Source: Corynebacterium heidelbergense (GTDB lineage: Bacteria; Actinomycetota; Actinomycetes; Mycobacteriales; Mycobacteriaceae). Taken from it: a stretch of DNA of 64,000 nucleotides. This document shows positions 35,223 to 49,446 of the stretch, piece by piece. Every line of letters begins with the position of its first letter. The stretch's first letter is position 1. The notes beneath the pieces were generated by a model. The model was not told the DNA's origin. It searched no databases and saw only the letters and a program-made list of their open reading frames with translations. The DNA lies in assembly GCF_028609845.1 (NCBI RefSeq), contig NZ_CP063191.1:62001-126000 (forward strand), written 5' to 3'. The translations under genes and the position numbers were made by a program.

Positions 35223-35909
35223 ATGGACAGCAGCGACCACAGCACCCAGAAGCGCAACGGGCACGGCCCCGAACTCTCCCCCGGCGGCCAAGTCCGCGGC
35301 AGCGATGGCCAATTGCGGCCCCCATGGGCGGCGAGTTCCGAGCTCCTCCAGGAGTACTACGACCAGGAATGGGGTCGCTTCGTCATCACCGAGCACGGGC
35401 TGCTGGAACGTTTGGTGCTGGAGGGGTTCCAATCCGGCCTGTCCTGGTCCACAATTCTGCGCAAGCGCCGCGTCTTCCGCAGCGCTTTCTTTCTTTTCGA
35501 CGCCACGCGCATCGTCGCCATGACCGACGAACAGAAGCAGGCGGCTCTCGCGGACGAGGGGATGATCCGCAACCGGTTGAAGCACGAAGCCCTGCACGCC
35601 AATGCGCGGGCCACTGTTGCTCTCCGGGAGGACCCAGAGCTGCAAGCGCTGCCAGCCGATAGCCCGGCGCGCACGATCCTGGGCGGGCTAGCTGACCGGC
35701 TTCCCGCTGGCCTGCCGGTTCTGCTGTGGTCCTTCGCCCCCGCGGAGCATCAGCAACCCGGCCATGTGGAGGACATCCCCAGCAGTTCGCCTGAGTCGGT
35801 GGAGATGGCCAGGGAGCTGCGGCGCCGGGGCTTCCGCTTCGTGGGCCCCACCACCTGCTACGCGCTCATGCAGGCGGTGGGGATGGTCAACGACCGGGTG
35901 CCGGACTAA
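35223..35909 (+). CDS. DNA-3-methyladenine glycosylase I (Tag family)
   Basis: The 228-residue protein follows the Tag pattern: YYDQEWGR, ERLVLEGFQSGLSWSTILRKR, FRSAFFLFD, IRNRLKHEALHANARAT and FVGPTTCYALMQAVGMVNDR. Tag removes 3-methyladenine from DNA. Unlike the Escherichia coli enzyme, the zinc ligands are missing: Tyr replaces His in YHDxEWG, the final NDH reads NDR, and the chain ends before the last Cys. A 40-residue polar N-terminal extension is present. It converges with the flavoenzyme gene. Confidence 0.88.
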   Translation: MDSSDHSTQKRNGHGPELSPGGQVRGSDGQLRPPWAASSELLQEYYDQEWGRFVITEHGLLERLVLEGFQSGLSWSTILRKRRVFRSAFFLFDATRIVAMTDEQKQAALADEGMIRNRLKHEALHANARATVALREDPELQALPADSPARTILGGLADRLPAGLPVLLWSFAPAEHQQPGHVEDIPSSSPESVEMARELRRRGFRFVGPTTCYALMQAVGMVNDRVPD

Positions 35910-35919
35910 CCCAACCCAC

Positions 35920-38268
35920 CTAGATCTGGGCGGCGACCTCCACCGCTTGGCGGATGGCGCGCTTCGCATCGAGTTCGGCGGCAACATCCGCTCCGCCCAC
36001 GACGTGCACGCGCGGGCGGAGCGCCTCTGCGGCATCCGGGGAGATCTCGTCGGGGCGGACGGACTCCTGGCCGGTGCACAGCACAACCGTGTCCACGCCC
36101 AGCGTGCGCTGGACCCGGTTTTCCGCCATATCCCGCTCGATCTGCGCCAGGGCCTCCTTGCGCTCCTCCTTGTTGCGGATGTGTTTCGCGTCCTTCATGG
36201 CCTTGTTAATGGCCTTCGGATCCGTAGCCGGAACGGTGATGTGCAGCCCCTCGCTGTCCACCCCCTCGTACCCGGCGCCCACGATCAACTCCGCACCACC
36301 CATGACCACGGTGGCCCGGTGCACCCAGCCCGTGGTCCGGTTCAAATTCTTGCCCATCGGGGTGATCTTCCGCTGGACCATGAACACCTCCCGCTGACCG
36401 CAGTGGGGATGGGCTGTCGTCAATCCCGCCCGGGCCGCCGGATCCGTCGTCACCCCCCATTGCTCGTTCCAGCTCTTGAGCTCTTGCGGCTTGCCGTCCC
36501 GGTAATCCTGCAGGTACTCGGCGACGTCGAAGCCGATGCCCCCGGCACCGACGACCGCCACGGACCGCCCGGCGCGCTTGACCCCGGAGACCAGCTCCGC
36601 GTAGGTCATCACCTCCACCCCGTCGATCTTCCCGGCCAAGCCCTCCCGCACACCCGGGAAGTCCGGGATCCGGGGGGTGACCCCGCTGGCCACGACAACC
36701 TCGTCGAAGCCAGATTCCAGCAGTTCCTGGGCATTGCGCGGCGAATCCGTGTGGATTTTCACCCCCAGCTTGTCCAGGCGGGCCTGCACACCGACCAGGG
36801 AGGACACGAACTCCTCCTTCCCCGGGATCATCATCGCCAGCCGGAACTGCCCGCCGACCTTATCCGCCGCCTCGAAGACCTCCACGGCGTGACCCCGCTG
36901 AGCCAGCGCCTCCGCCGCGAACAGGCCGGCGACACCCCCGCCGATCACGCCCACCCGCTTAACGTCGGTGGCGGGCAGCAGCTCTAACTCCGTCTCGTAG
37001 CAGGCGCGCGGGTTTACCAGGCAGCTAGCCCGCTGGTTGTCGAAGGTGTGGTCCAGGCAAGCCTGGTTGCAGGCGATACAAATGTTCAGCAGGTTCGCCT
37101 CATCCGCCTCCGCGCGCCGGACGAAGTCGGGGTCCGCCAGCAACGGCCGAGCCATGGACACCAGATCCCCCTGGGGGGTGCCCGGGAGGCGCTCGGTGTT
37201 GGCGTCGTTATGAGCAAAACCACCCGCAGGGGCCCAGGAACCATCCAGAAGAGACTCGGCGACCTCCGGAGTATTGATGCGGTTGGACACCACCACCGGG
37301 ATGGACACCCGCTCCCGCAGCGCCGCCGTAGCCCAGGAGAACGCGGCCCGCGGCACAGAGGTGACGATCGTGGGGATTTTCGCCTCGTGCCACCCAATGC
37401 CGGAGCTCAACATGTCCGCCCCCGCGGCCTCCAACTTCTCCGCTAGTTGGAGGATTTCCTCCTGGGTCTGGCCGCCCTCCACCAGATCCAGCACGCTGAT
37501 CCGGTAATCCACGATGAAATCTTCCGGCACCGCGGCGCGGATGGCCTTGACCACCTCCACCGGGAAACGCTGGCGGTTATCCACCGACCCGCCCCAGTCA
37601 TCGGTTCGCTGATTCACCCGCTCGGCGAGGAACTGGTTGATGAGGTAGCCCTCGGACCCCATGACCTGCACGCCGTCGTAACCTGCCTCGCGCGCGTTCA
37701 CCGCAGACTGGGCATAGGCGGCGATGGTTGCCTCGATCTCCTCCACCGTCATCTCGCGCGCCGGGAAGGGGCTGATCGGGGACTGGGTATCGGAAGCGCT
37801 CACGGCCATGGGGTGATAGCCATAACGACCCGAGTGCAGTAACTGGAGGATGGCCAGCGCCCCGCCCTCGTGGGTGGCATCCGTGACCTGACGGTGGGCC
37901 GCAACGGTCTCCTCGTCCGTGAAGGGGTGACCGAAGGGGGTTAGGTTGCCCTCCATGGTCGGGGGGAAGCCGCCAGTGACGATCGCAGCCACGCCCCCCT
38001 GCGCACGTCGCTTGAAAAAGGCCGCCAGCTTCGGGGCATCAGCGGGATCATCCTCCAGGCCCGTGTGCATGGAGCCCATGATCACCCGATTGCGCAACTG
38101 CCGCTTGCCCACCTGGATGGGGGAAAGGAGCGTGGGATACTTCGGGGGATGGGATTGGTCGGACGTGCGGGATTGGCCGGACGTGTGCGCCGACGCGGCC
38201 GTAGCACCCCCCTGGGAGGGCGAAGGGGTGGCCGACGTGGAGGAACCAGGGGCAGCAGTTGTGGTCAT
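35920..38268 (-). CDS. FadH-like NADH:flavin oxidoreductase (2,4-dienoyl-CoA reductase family)
   Basis: The 782-residue enzyme has an N-terminal FMN TIM barrel of the old-yellow-enzyme type (RNRVIMGSMHTGLED, LQLLHSGRYGY, NQRTDDWGGS), an iron-sulfur cluster motif CIACNQACLDHTF followed by CLVNPRACYE, and a C-terminal FAD/NAD(P) domain (VGVIGGGVAGLFAAEALA, VAVVGAGGIGFDVAEYL). This order is that of 2,4-dienoyl-CoA reductase and trimethylamine dehydrogenase relatives. Use in unsaturated fatty-acid oxidation is likely but not certain. The ATG at 38268 is taken; an ATG at 38277 is also possible. The first 45 residues are low complexity. Confidence 0.88.
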   Translation of the reverse strand: MTTTAAPGSSTSATPSPSQGGATAASAHTSGQSRTSDQSHPPKYPTLLSPIQVGKRQLRNRVIMGSMHTGLEDDPADAPKLAAFFKRRAQGGVAAIVTGGFPPTMEGNLTPFGHPFTDEETVAAHRQVTDATHEGGALAILQLLHSGRYGYHPMAVSASDTQSPISPFPAREMTVEEIEATIAAYAQSAVNAREAGYDGVQVMGSEGYLINQFLAERVNQRTDDWGGSVDNRQRFPVEVVKAIRAAVPEDFIVDYRISVLDLVEGGQTQEEILQLAEKLEAAGADMLSSGIGWHEAKIPTIVTSVPRAAFSWATAALRERVSIPVVVSNRINTPEVAESLLDGSWAPAGGFAHNDANTERLPGTPQGDLVSMARPLLADPDFVRRAEADEANLLNICIACNQACLDHTFDNQRASCLVNPRACYETELELLPATDVKRVGVIGGGVAGLFAAEALAQRGHAVEVFEAADKVGGQFRLAMMIPGKEEFVSSLVGVQARLDKLGVKIHTDSPRNAQELLESGFDEVVVASGVTPRIPDFPGVREGLAGKIDGVEVMTYAELVSGVKRAGRSVAVVGAGGIGFDVAEYLQDYRDGKPQELKSWNEQWGVTTDPAARAGLTTAHPHCGQREVFMVQRKITPMGKNLNRTTGWVHRATVVMGGAELIVGAGYEGVDSEGLHITVPATDPKAINKAMKDAKHIRNKEERKEALAQIERDMAENRVQRTLGVDTVVLCTGQESVRPDEISPDAAEALRPRVHVVGGADVAAELDAKRAIRQAVEVAAQI

Positions 38269-38667
38269 AGCCCCCATTGTGGCGCAGATCATGGGCCCTG
38301 TACGGCTTTTCGGGGTCAACCCCGCCCCGCAGCGCCGGGGGCTGTGCAGAAAGCAGCAGGGCAACTATCATCGCTGGGGTACGAAAATGTGTTTCAAAAA
38401 TAACGTTTTCCTGCAGCGCGGGCGGGAGAGAAGAGCCTGGCCGCACCCGTCCACTCACTGCCGCCGATCGGTTAGCTAACCCTAATTTTGCGAGGTCGGT
38501 GGGAGTGGGTGAACCTATTAACCCACTGTGAACTCGTAACCCCACCGAACCAGCGAGGGGCGGACCCCCCTGACAAGCGCAACGGTGGGCCCATGGAACC
38601 GGACGGACACGGGCACCCCCCCGCCACGCCGGCGAGCCTGACACACTGACGACCTCTAAGGCCACAA
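38269..38667. other. Divergent promoter region between fadH-like gene and gltB
   Basis: These 399 bases hold the promoters of both genes. An imperfect inverted repeat, GAAAATGTG and AACGTTTTC, lies at 38383-38410, and the perfect palindrome GGTTAGCTAACC at 38470-38481. No AmtR-type nitrogen box was recognised by eye, and no gene is convincing. Confidence 0.5.
38470..38481. promoter_or_regulatory. Palindrome GGTTAGCTAACC upstream of gltB
   Basis: This perfect 12-base palindrome lies 187 bases before gltB. The same 12 bases recur at 59946-59957 in the gap before the GntR-type gene. It resembles the core of a DtxR box (GGTTAG-S-CTAACC) but lacks the central base, so DtxR binding is doubtful. 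Confidence 0.4.
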
Positions 38668-43259
<4,592 letters not shown>

Positions 43260-43260
<1 letters not shown>

Positions 43261-44798
43261 TGGCTGATCCCAAAGGCTTTATGAAGTATGACCGGCAGGG
43301 TGCGGCCACCCGCCCCGTCCGGTTGCGCCTGCTGGATTGGAACGAAGTCTACGAGGAGTTCTCGGATGACAAGGTCCAGGTCCAGGCCAGCCGCTGCATG
43401 GACTGCGGCATCCCCTTCTGTCACGATGGGTGCCCACTGGGCAACATCATCCCGGAGTGGAACGACCTGGTCCGTATGGGGCGCTGGAAGGAAGCACACG
43501 AGCGCCTGCACGCCACGAACAACTTCCCGGAGTTCACTGGGCGGCTGTGCCCCGCGCCCTGTGAGGGAGCGTGCGTGCTGGGTATCTCCACGGATCCGGT
43601 GAACATCAAGACCGTGGAGGTCACCATCGCCGAGCATGCGTGGAAGGAGGGCTGGGTTAAGCCCGTCATGCCGTCCTTCCAGACCGGCCAGAAGGTCGCC
43701 ATCGTCGGCTCCGGCCCGGCTGGCTTGGCCGCCGCCCAGCAGCTCACCCGCGCGGGCCACGAGGTCACGGTCTTCGAGCGGGCGGACCGCATCGGCGGGC
43801 TCATGCGCTACGGGGTGCCCGAGTACAAGATGGAGAAGCGCTGGATCGACCGGCGCCTGGAGCAGATGCGGGCGGAGGGCACGATCTTTAAGACGGAGAT
43901 CTCGCCGACCGCTGCGGATCTTAAGGGTTTCGACGCCATTGTCCTAGCGATTGGCTCCACGATCGGCCGAGACCTGCCCGTCACCGGGCGGGACCTTAAG
44001 GGCGTGTACCAGGCCATGGAGTACCTGCCCGAGGCCAACAGGTACGCCGCTGGGGACTATGAGCTGTCCCCGATCGACGCCCGGGGCAAGAAGGTCGTCA
44101 TCATCGGCGGCGGTGACACGGGCACGGACTGCTTCGGCACTGCGCTGCGCCAAGGTGCGGCCGAAGTTTCTCAATTCGACATCGGGCCCCGCCCGCCAAA
44201 AGAGCGCTCTGAATCGACTCCGTGGCCTACTTACCCGAAGCAATGGCGGGTGGCGTCCGCACATGAGGAGGGCCAATACACGGTGACGGGTGACGAGTCC
44301 GCAGATGAGATTGAGAAGCTTGGCCTTGCTACCCGGGAGAAGGGCGCTGAGCTCGGTCACCGGAAGTTCAGCATTAACACCGTCGAACTGCTCGGCAAGG
44401 ACGGCAAGGTCACGGGCCTGAAGGGTGCCGAATGCCAGAGGGGGGAAAACGGGCTGGAAAATATCGAGGGCTCCGAGTTCGAGATGGAAGCCGACCTAGT
44501 GCTCCTCGCCATGGGCTTCGTATCGGTTGAGCAGACTCCGGTTGTGACCGACCTCGGCCTGGAGGTGGACGATCGTGGTCGGCTCGTACGCGATGGCAAC
44601 TTTCGGGCCACCGCAACGGCTCCGGACTTCGCCGACACGCCCGTGTTCATCGCTGGCGATGCCGGGCGTGGGCAGTCCCTCATCGTGTGGGGCATCTCCG
44701 AGGGACGCTCCGCCGCTGCGGAGGTGGATCGCGTGCTCATGGGCGAGACCGCGTTGCCGCGGTCCATTAACCCGACGGACGTGGCCCTGCGCGCCTAG
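43260..44798 (+). CDS. gltD: Glutamate synthase, small subunit
   Basis: The 512-residue beta subunit takes electrons from NADPH through FAD and two iron-sulfur clusters and gives them to GltB. The N-terminal Cys clusters are CMDCGIPFCHDGCPLG and CPAPCEGACVLG, the FAD site is VAIVGSGPAGLAAAQQL, and the NADPH site is VVIIGGGDTGTDCFGTALR. The final GDAGRGQSLIVWGISEGRSAA is the family C-terminal motif. The ATG shares its first base with the gltB stop. Confidence 0.97.
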
Positions 44799-44808
44799 GC
44801 CCCCGGGG

Positions 44809-44862
44809 CCCGGGTGAGCGCTACGTGGGTGGCGTCCCGGGTGAGCGCTACGTGGGTGGCGT
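44809..44862. repeat. Perfect 27-bp tandem repeat after gltD
   Basis: Two identical 27-base units (44809-44835 and 44836-44862), starting CCCGGGTGAGCGC, stand head to tail 10 bases behind the gltD stop. A second, looser pair of ACCATCTCCACGGC units follows at about 44915 and 44952. No terminator stem with a T-run was seen. Confidence 0.8.
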
Positions 44863-44997
44863 GTTGGGTGGTTGGCTTAGGCCCGCAATCCCCGAGTTGT
44901 CCGGGCGGCACCATCTCCACGGCGTTGTGCCCACGGCACCGTCCTGCCGGAACCATCTCCACGGCACCGTGTCCGGCGGAAAAGTAGACTGGCGGCC

Positions 44998-45438
44998 ATG
45001 GATAAACCCCATGCCAGGCCCGATTCGGCCCACCCTCAGGCCACTCCCTCTGCGGGCTCCCTACCCCCGGATTCCACGGGGGACAATCCCGCCCTCGACG
45101 TGAGCGCGCACAGGGTTTCTATCCGGGATGAGGAGATTCGCTTGGGGCAATTTCTGAAGCTCGCCAACCTGGTGGATACCGGGGGGTTAGTGAAGGAGCT
45201 CATCGCGGAGGGCGCTGTTCGCGTCAATGGGCAGTTGTGCACCCAGCGGGGCAAGGTCCTGCGCGACGGGGATGTAGCCAGCGTTGTGGATACGGCCACT
45301 GGCTCCGTGTTGGGGTCCGCCCGGGTGGTCGCGGGTGACTCCGGTGGAACCCCCGATTCGGAGGATGACCTGGGGGAGTACTTTGATGAGGCCACGGCTA
45401 ACGATGGCTTCGATCCGGAAAAGTGGAGGAACATGTAA
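44998..45438 (+). CDS. S4-domain RNA-binding protein (YbcJ-like)
   Basis: The 146-residue protein has a disordered 35-residue head, then an S4 domain: IRLGQFLKLANLVDTGGLVKELIAEGAVRVNGQLCTQRGKVLRDGD, the form found in YbcJ/YaaA-like small RNA-binding proteins. The acidic tail ends in FDPEKWRNM. The RNA target is unknown. Its stop overlaps the start of the VOC gene (TAATG). Confidence 0.88.
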   Translation: MDKPHARPDSAHPQATPSAGSLPPDSTGDNPALDVSAHRVSIRDEEIRLGQFLKLANLVDTGGLVKELIAEGAVRVNGQLCTQRGKVLRDGDVASVVDTATGSVLGSARVVAGDSGGTPDSEDDLGEYFDEATANDGFDPEKWRNM

Positions 45439-46265
45439 TGCCCGCAATCATTGCCGAACCCGGCATGCCCATCTGGGTGGACCTGGCCACCACCGATGTG
45501 GCTCGCGTCAAGCCTTTCTACCAGCGGGTTTTTGGTTGGGATTACCGGCAGGAGGGGCCGGGGTACACCGTGGCGTTGCGCGACGGAATGCCGGTGGCGG
45601 GCATTGCGGAGGTGCCGGAGGGCAGCTCCCCCATTTGGGGGCTCTCCCTGTACGCACCTGATGTGCAGCAGGCCCACGATGCTGCGGTGGAGCACGGGGC
45701 GAATAGCGTGTTGGCTCCGGAGAATTTGGGGGACCGCGGGTCCATGGCCCTCCTGGTGGATCCCGCCGGGGCCGCCGTGGGGTTGAAGTGCCCCCTGGAT
45801 GAGCACGCGTTGGTAGCCGCCGGGGAGCCGGGAACCCCGGTGTGGTTCGAGCTGCTGGTTGGGTCCAAGTGGGATGAGACGGTGGAGTTCTATCACTTGC
45901 TCACCGGCTGGGATATGCGTGTGGTTAGCGATGACGAGGGTTTCCGCTATGTTATCGGCGAGATCGAGGGTGCCGGGGTGGCCGGGTTGTGGGACACGAA
46001 GGCCCAATGGGATGAGCACGATCCCTCCACCGACGGACCCGCGATGTGGACGGTGTACCTGGGGGTTCCGGACCTGCAGGAGGCTTTGGAGGCCGTTCGC
46101 GAAACCGGGGGTTCCGTGGTGCGGGAGGCCTGGGAGGCCGAGTTTGGTCGGCTGGCCACCGTGGAGGATCCCAGCGGGGCCCTGTTCAATGTGTGCGAGG
46201 TTGCGGAGTACGACCCCTCCGCCGACGAGATCCACGAGCCGGATCTCTTAGCCCCGGAGGACTGA
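45438..46265 (+). CDS. VOC-family protein with two glyoxalase-like domains
   Basis: The 275-residue protein has two tandem VOC modules: IWVDLATTDVARVKPFYQRVFGWDY (about 13-120) and VWFELLVGSKWDETVEFYHLLTGWDM (about 135-255). The pattern resembles the CFP32/hydroxylase-like glyoxalase group of actinobacteria. Metal ligands are only partly evident, so it may be an enzyme of unknown substrate or a binding protein. It is translationally coupled to the S4 gene. Confidence 0.9.
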   Translation: MPAIIAEPGMPIWVDLATTDVARVKPFYQRVFGWDYRQEGPGYTVALRDGMPVAGIAEVPEGSSPIWGLSLYAPDVQQAHDAAVEHGANSVLAPENLGDRGSMALLVDPAGAAVGLKCPLDEHALVAAGEPGTPVWFELLVGSKWDETVEFYHLLTGWDMRVVSDDEGFRYVIGEIEGAGVAGLWDTKAQWDEHDPSTDGPAMWTVYLGVPDLQEALEAVRETGGSVVREAWEAEFGRLATVEDPSGALFNVCEVAEYDPSADEIHEPDLLAPED

Positions 46266-46329
46266 ACCCGCCGAGGCCCCCGTCGGCTAACCCCGCCGAG
46301 GCCGCCGCCGACCGACCACCAGCCACCCA

Positions 46330-48405
46330 TCACCAAATGGTGACGCGATCCGCCTCGTCTAACCACATGGCGTCGTCGGGTGTGACCTCGAAGGCCTCGT
46401 AGAACTCGGCGACGTTACTGGCCACCACGTTGCACCGGAACTCCGCGGGGGAGTGGGGGTCGATGGACACATACTGCACGCTCATCTGCGGGCGGATGGC
46501 CGTCTGCCACACCCGCGCCCACCGGAGGAACAACCGTTGTAGCGCGGTGTATTCGCCCTCGAGGCCCTCCACGGGAGCCTTCGGTGCGGAGTTGGCGTCC
46601 AACCCCTGGTCGGCAAGGTATCGCTGCAGCGCAACCACAGAGATACCCAGGCCACCCAGATCCCCGATGTTTTCCCCCAGGGTGAATTCCCCGTTGACGC
46701 TGTGCTCGGTGATGCCCCGCTGGGCCAGGCCGGTTGGGACGAGCCCGGAGTACTGCTCGACCAGCTTGTCCGTCAATGCGGTGAAGGCGGCGCGGTCCTC
46801 GTCGGTCCACCAGGAGTTAAGGTTTCCCTCCCCGTCGAACTTGGAGCCTTGGTCGTCGAAGCCATGCCCGATTTCGTGGCCGATGACTGCCCCGATCCCG
46901 CCGAAGTTCCCCGCCATGTCCGCCTCCGGGTCGAAGAAGGGGGGGCGGAGGATAGCGGCGGGGAAGGTGATGTCGTTGTTCACCGGGTTGTAGAAGGCAT
47001 TCACCGTCTGGGGGGTAGCGAACCATTCGTCCAGGTCAGCAGGTTTGTTGAGCTTGGCGATGGCGTAGCGGTGGTTGAAAGCGTTGCCGCGGCGGATGTT
47101 GGCAACCAGGTTCTCTCCCGCCGGGGAAAACTCAAGCTGGGAGTAGTCCCGCCACTTGTCGGGGTAGCCGATTTTTGCCCGGAATTGCTCCAGCTTGGTC
47201 AGCGCTCTGCCCCGGGTGGCTTCGGTCATCCACGGCAACTGGCTGATGCGCTCGCGGTAGGCCTGGATGAGGTAGTCCACCAGCTGCAGCATCTTGGCCT
47301 TGTGCTCCGGCGGGAAATGCTCGGACACGAATGCGCGCCCCACTTCTTCCCCAAGCTGGCTTTCCACCAACCCAACGCCCCGCTTCCAGCGATCCCGCTG
47401 TTCCGTGGCACCAGAGAGCGTGCGCCCGTAGAAGTCGAAGTGTCGGTGGTTGAGTCGGCGCGGCAGGGCCGCAGCACGACTGAGCAGTACGCGCCACAGT
47501 GCCCACAGTTTCCACGTGTCCAGCTCGACCTCGCCGCTACTCACCAGGTCAGCGACGTGCTGGAGGTAGCTGGGTTGGCTGACGATGATGCTGTCCACCG
47601 AGGGATCCACTTCCGTGGCGCGAAGCCAGCGGGCGAAGGGGAACCCATCCGGCAGTTCCTCGACGGCGGTCGAGTTGTAGGTCTTGTCCGCATCGCGGCT
47701 GCTGACGTTGTCCCAGTGCCCCTTGGCCAGCCGGGTTTCGAAGTCCAGGATGGCCTGAGCCGCCCGTTGGGGATCCCCCGCGTAGGTCCCGGGCAGTGAC
47801 TGGCCGCCCTCCTCGCACAGTTCCAACATCTCCCGGGTGAAAACCAGGTAGGCCTCCCGGGTCTGCGCGTGCTGTTCCTGGCGGTAGTAGGCCTCCTCCG
47901 GCAAGCCCAGTCCGGATTGGAGGAGGTAGAGGCTCACGCTGCTGCTCTTGGCGTCCTTCTCCACAAAATAACCGACCACACCGCCTACGCCGGTGACATC
48001 CAACCGCCCCAGCACCTCGGCTAGCTCGGTGATGTCCCCGGCGGCGCGGATGGGGGCGAGGTCCTCCTCCAGCACGCGCAATCCGGTCTGCTCAATGCCG
48101 CGGTCCCCGTCCTGGTCCATAAAGGAGCTGTACAGCGCACCCATCCGCGTGTCCGGACCGGCGGCTTGCACAATGGCGTGCACTTCCTCCTCGGCCTGGT
48201 CCCGCAGAGTGTGGAAGGGGCCATCGACGGCGCGATAGGCGGGTATCTCGTGGTTGGCCAGCCAGGGGCCGTTGACGTAGCGGTAAAGATCCTGCGCCGG
48301 GGTGGGGCGCGCGGCCGGCCGTTCCGTGATGTTCTCCGGAATGTCCTGCTCATGGCCCTGCGGCTCAGGGTTTTTCGTGGGTTGTTCGGTTCCTTGTTCG
48401 GTCAT
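46330..48405 (-). CDS. M13-family zinc metallopeptidase (neprilysin/PepO-like)
   Basis: The 691-residue peptidase has the zinc motif VIGHEIGHGFDDQG, the third ligand in GENIGDLGGL, the substrate-binding NAFYNP segment, and the characteristic final Trp (VTIW). There is no signal peptide, so it is likely cytoplasmic or exported by another way. It cleaves oligopeptides. The ATG at 48405 (MTEQGTEQ) is chosen; the very long frame continuing upstream overlaps the divergent gene on the plus strand and is not protein-like. An alternative ATG is 12 bases upstream. Confidence 0.94.
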   Translation of the reverse strand: MTEQGTEQPTKNPEPQGHEQDIPENITERPAARPTPAQDLYRYVNGPWLANHEIPAYRAVDGPFHTLRDQAEEEVHAIVQAAGPDTRMGALYSSFMDQDGDRGIEQTGLRVLEEDLAPIRAAGDITELAEVLGRLDVTGVGGVVGYFVEKDAKSSSVSLYLLQSGLGLPEEAYYRQEQHAQTREAYLVFTREMLELCEEGGQSLPGTYAGDPQRAAQAILDFETRLAKGHWDNVSSRDADKTYNSTAVEELPDGFPFARWLRATEVDPSVDSIIVSQPSYLQHVADLVSSGEVELDTWKLWALWRVLLSRAAALPRRLNHRHFDFYGRTLSGATEQRDRWKRGVGLVESQLGEEVGRAFVSEHFPPEHKAKMLQLVDYLIQAYRERISQLPWMTEATRGRALTKLEQFRAKIGYPDKWRDYSQLEFSPAGENLVANIRRGNAFNHRYAIAKLNKPADLDEWFATPQTVNAFYNPVNNDITFPAAILRPPFFDPEADMAGNFGGIGAVIGHEIGHGFDDQGSKFDGEGNLNSWWTDEDRAAFTALTDKLVEQYSGLVPTGLAQRGITEHSVNGEFTLGENIGDLGGLGISVVALQRYLADQGLDANSAPKAPVEGLEGEYTALQRLFLRWARVWQTAIRPQMSVQYVSIDPHSPAEFRCNVVASNVAEFYEAFEVTPDDAMWLDEADRVTIW

Positions 48406-48582
48406 GTGGCCCACCATAGCGAGCGGCCGGGACATCGGTTGGCGCGGTGTCTGCGGACGGCGGCGAAGCGCGCTGAGTCCGTGAGGGGGAGCCCCTTCGT
48501 TAAAGTTGACGGGGTGCATCCCTCCCAACCCCCCTCTTGGAATTCGGCGCCGCCGGTGATCTCCCCCTCCCGTCCTGCGGCG

Positions 48583-49446
48583 ATGACAACGCGGCCGGAT
48601 GGTCCCCCGCCCAGCGCAGACCCGGAAGGGCTGTTCCGGCCAGCGCCCACACAGGGCGGGCGGCGGGTGCGGTACACCGTGCTTGTCCTGGTTCTGGCGG
48701 CGGCATTCCTGCTGTTTCCTATTCTTCTGGACGCCATCCTGCCCGAGCGCGAGACCACCAGCCCCGGCCAGGCCGAACTGTACGACAAGAGCCTGTTGAG
48801 CTTCGGGGACTGGCCCCTGACGTTCGAGGCCCTCGACGGGTGTACCCCGCCGTCTGGAATCGGCGCGCCGGGTTCGGTGGAGTTCGATTGTGGGGACGTA
48901 AAGGCCACCGTCATTGGCATGGCCGGTGTGAATGACCCCGTGCATGCCGTGGAGCGGAGTATCCGGGCGCTGGATCCGATGGGGTGGCGCGGGGTGAAGC
49001 CGGAAGACTTTAGCCACAGCGTTGGCGAGATCAAACCCCATCTGATGGACGATATCGGCGCGGAGCGGGTGTACCTCACTGACTACTCGGCGGCCGATCT
49101 GGGTGGGTCTACGGATCAACTGCCGCAGGAGGGGCCGGGGAACTTCAACGTATCCGTTGTGGGGAGTGGGGCGAGTGGGCTGAGGGGTGCAGGGGTGGGG
49201 CGTGCTGAAATGGGGGTCCGCGCGGGGGCGGCGGTGCAGCACCAGCCGGAGGGCGGCCAGTCGGCGCGTGCGGCGGAGGTTGCCAGTTCGGAGAAAGACA
49301 GCCGGATGGTGAGCTTCGTGGACGAGGGTTCGGGGGAGCCGGGCAGTGGCACGGTGGTCTCGGTGCAAGTGAGTGGGCCGGACGCCAGAGGGGTGGAGAA
49401 CTTCATCTACGAATTGATCGGCGGAGCTCAGGGGAAACCGCAATGA
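48583..49446 (+). CDS. Single-pass membrane protein of unknown function
   Basis: From the ATG at 48583 the product has 287 residues: a short Pro-rich head, one membrane helix (YTVLVLVLAAAFLLFPILLDAIL, about 27-49) and an extracytoplasmic domain with two Cys and a low-complexity Gly/Ala-rich stretch near residue 190. A GTG at 48514 would add 23 residues; neither start has a clear ribosome site. The stop overlaps the next gene (ATGA), so it is probably made with the PrsW-like protein. Family not recognised. Confidence 0.75.
   Translation: MTTRPDGPPPSADPEGLFRPAPTQGGRRVRYTVLVLVLAAAFLLFPILLDAILPERETTSPGQAELYDKSLLSFGDWPLTFEALDGCTPPSGIGAPGSVEFDCGDVKATVIGMAGVNDPVHAVERSIRALDPMGWRGVKPEDFSHSVGEIKPHLMDDIGAERVYLTDYSAADLGGSTDQLPQEGPGNFNVSVVGSGASGLRGAGVGRAEMGVRAGAAVQHQPEGGQSARAAEVASSEKDSRMVSFVDEGSGEPGSGTVVSVQVSGPDARGVENFIYELIGGAQGKPQ

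Noticed and set aside
48406..49443. N-terminal extension of the M13 peptidase frame
   Set aside because: It would run antisense through a plus-strand gene with a clear membrane helix; M13 homology begins after the ATG at 48405.
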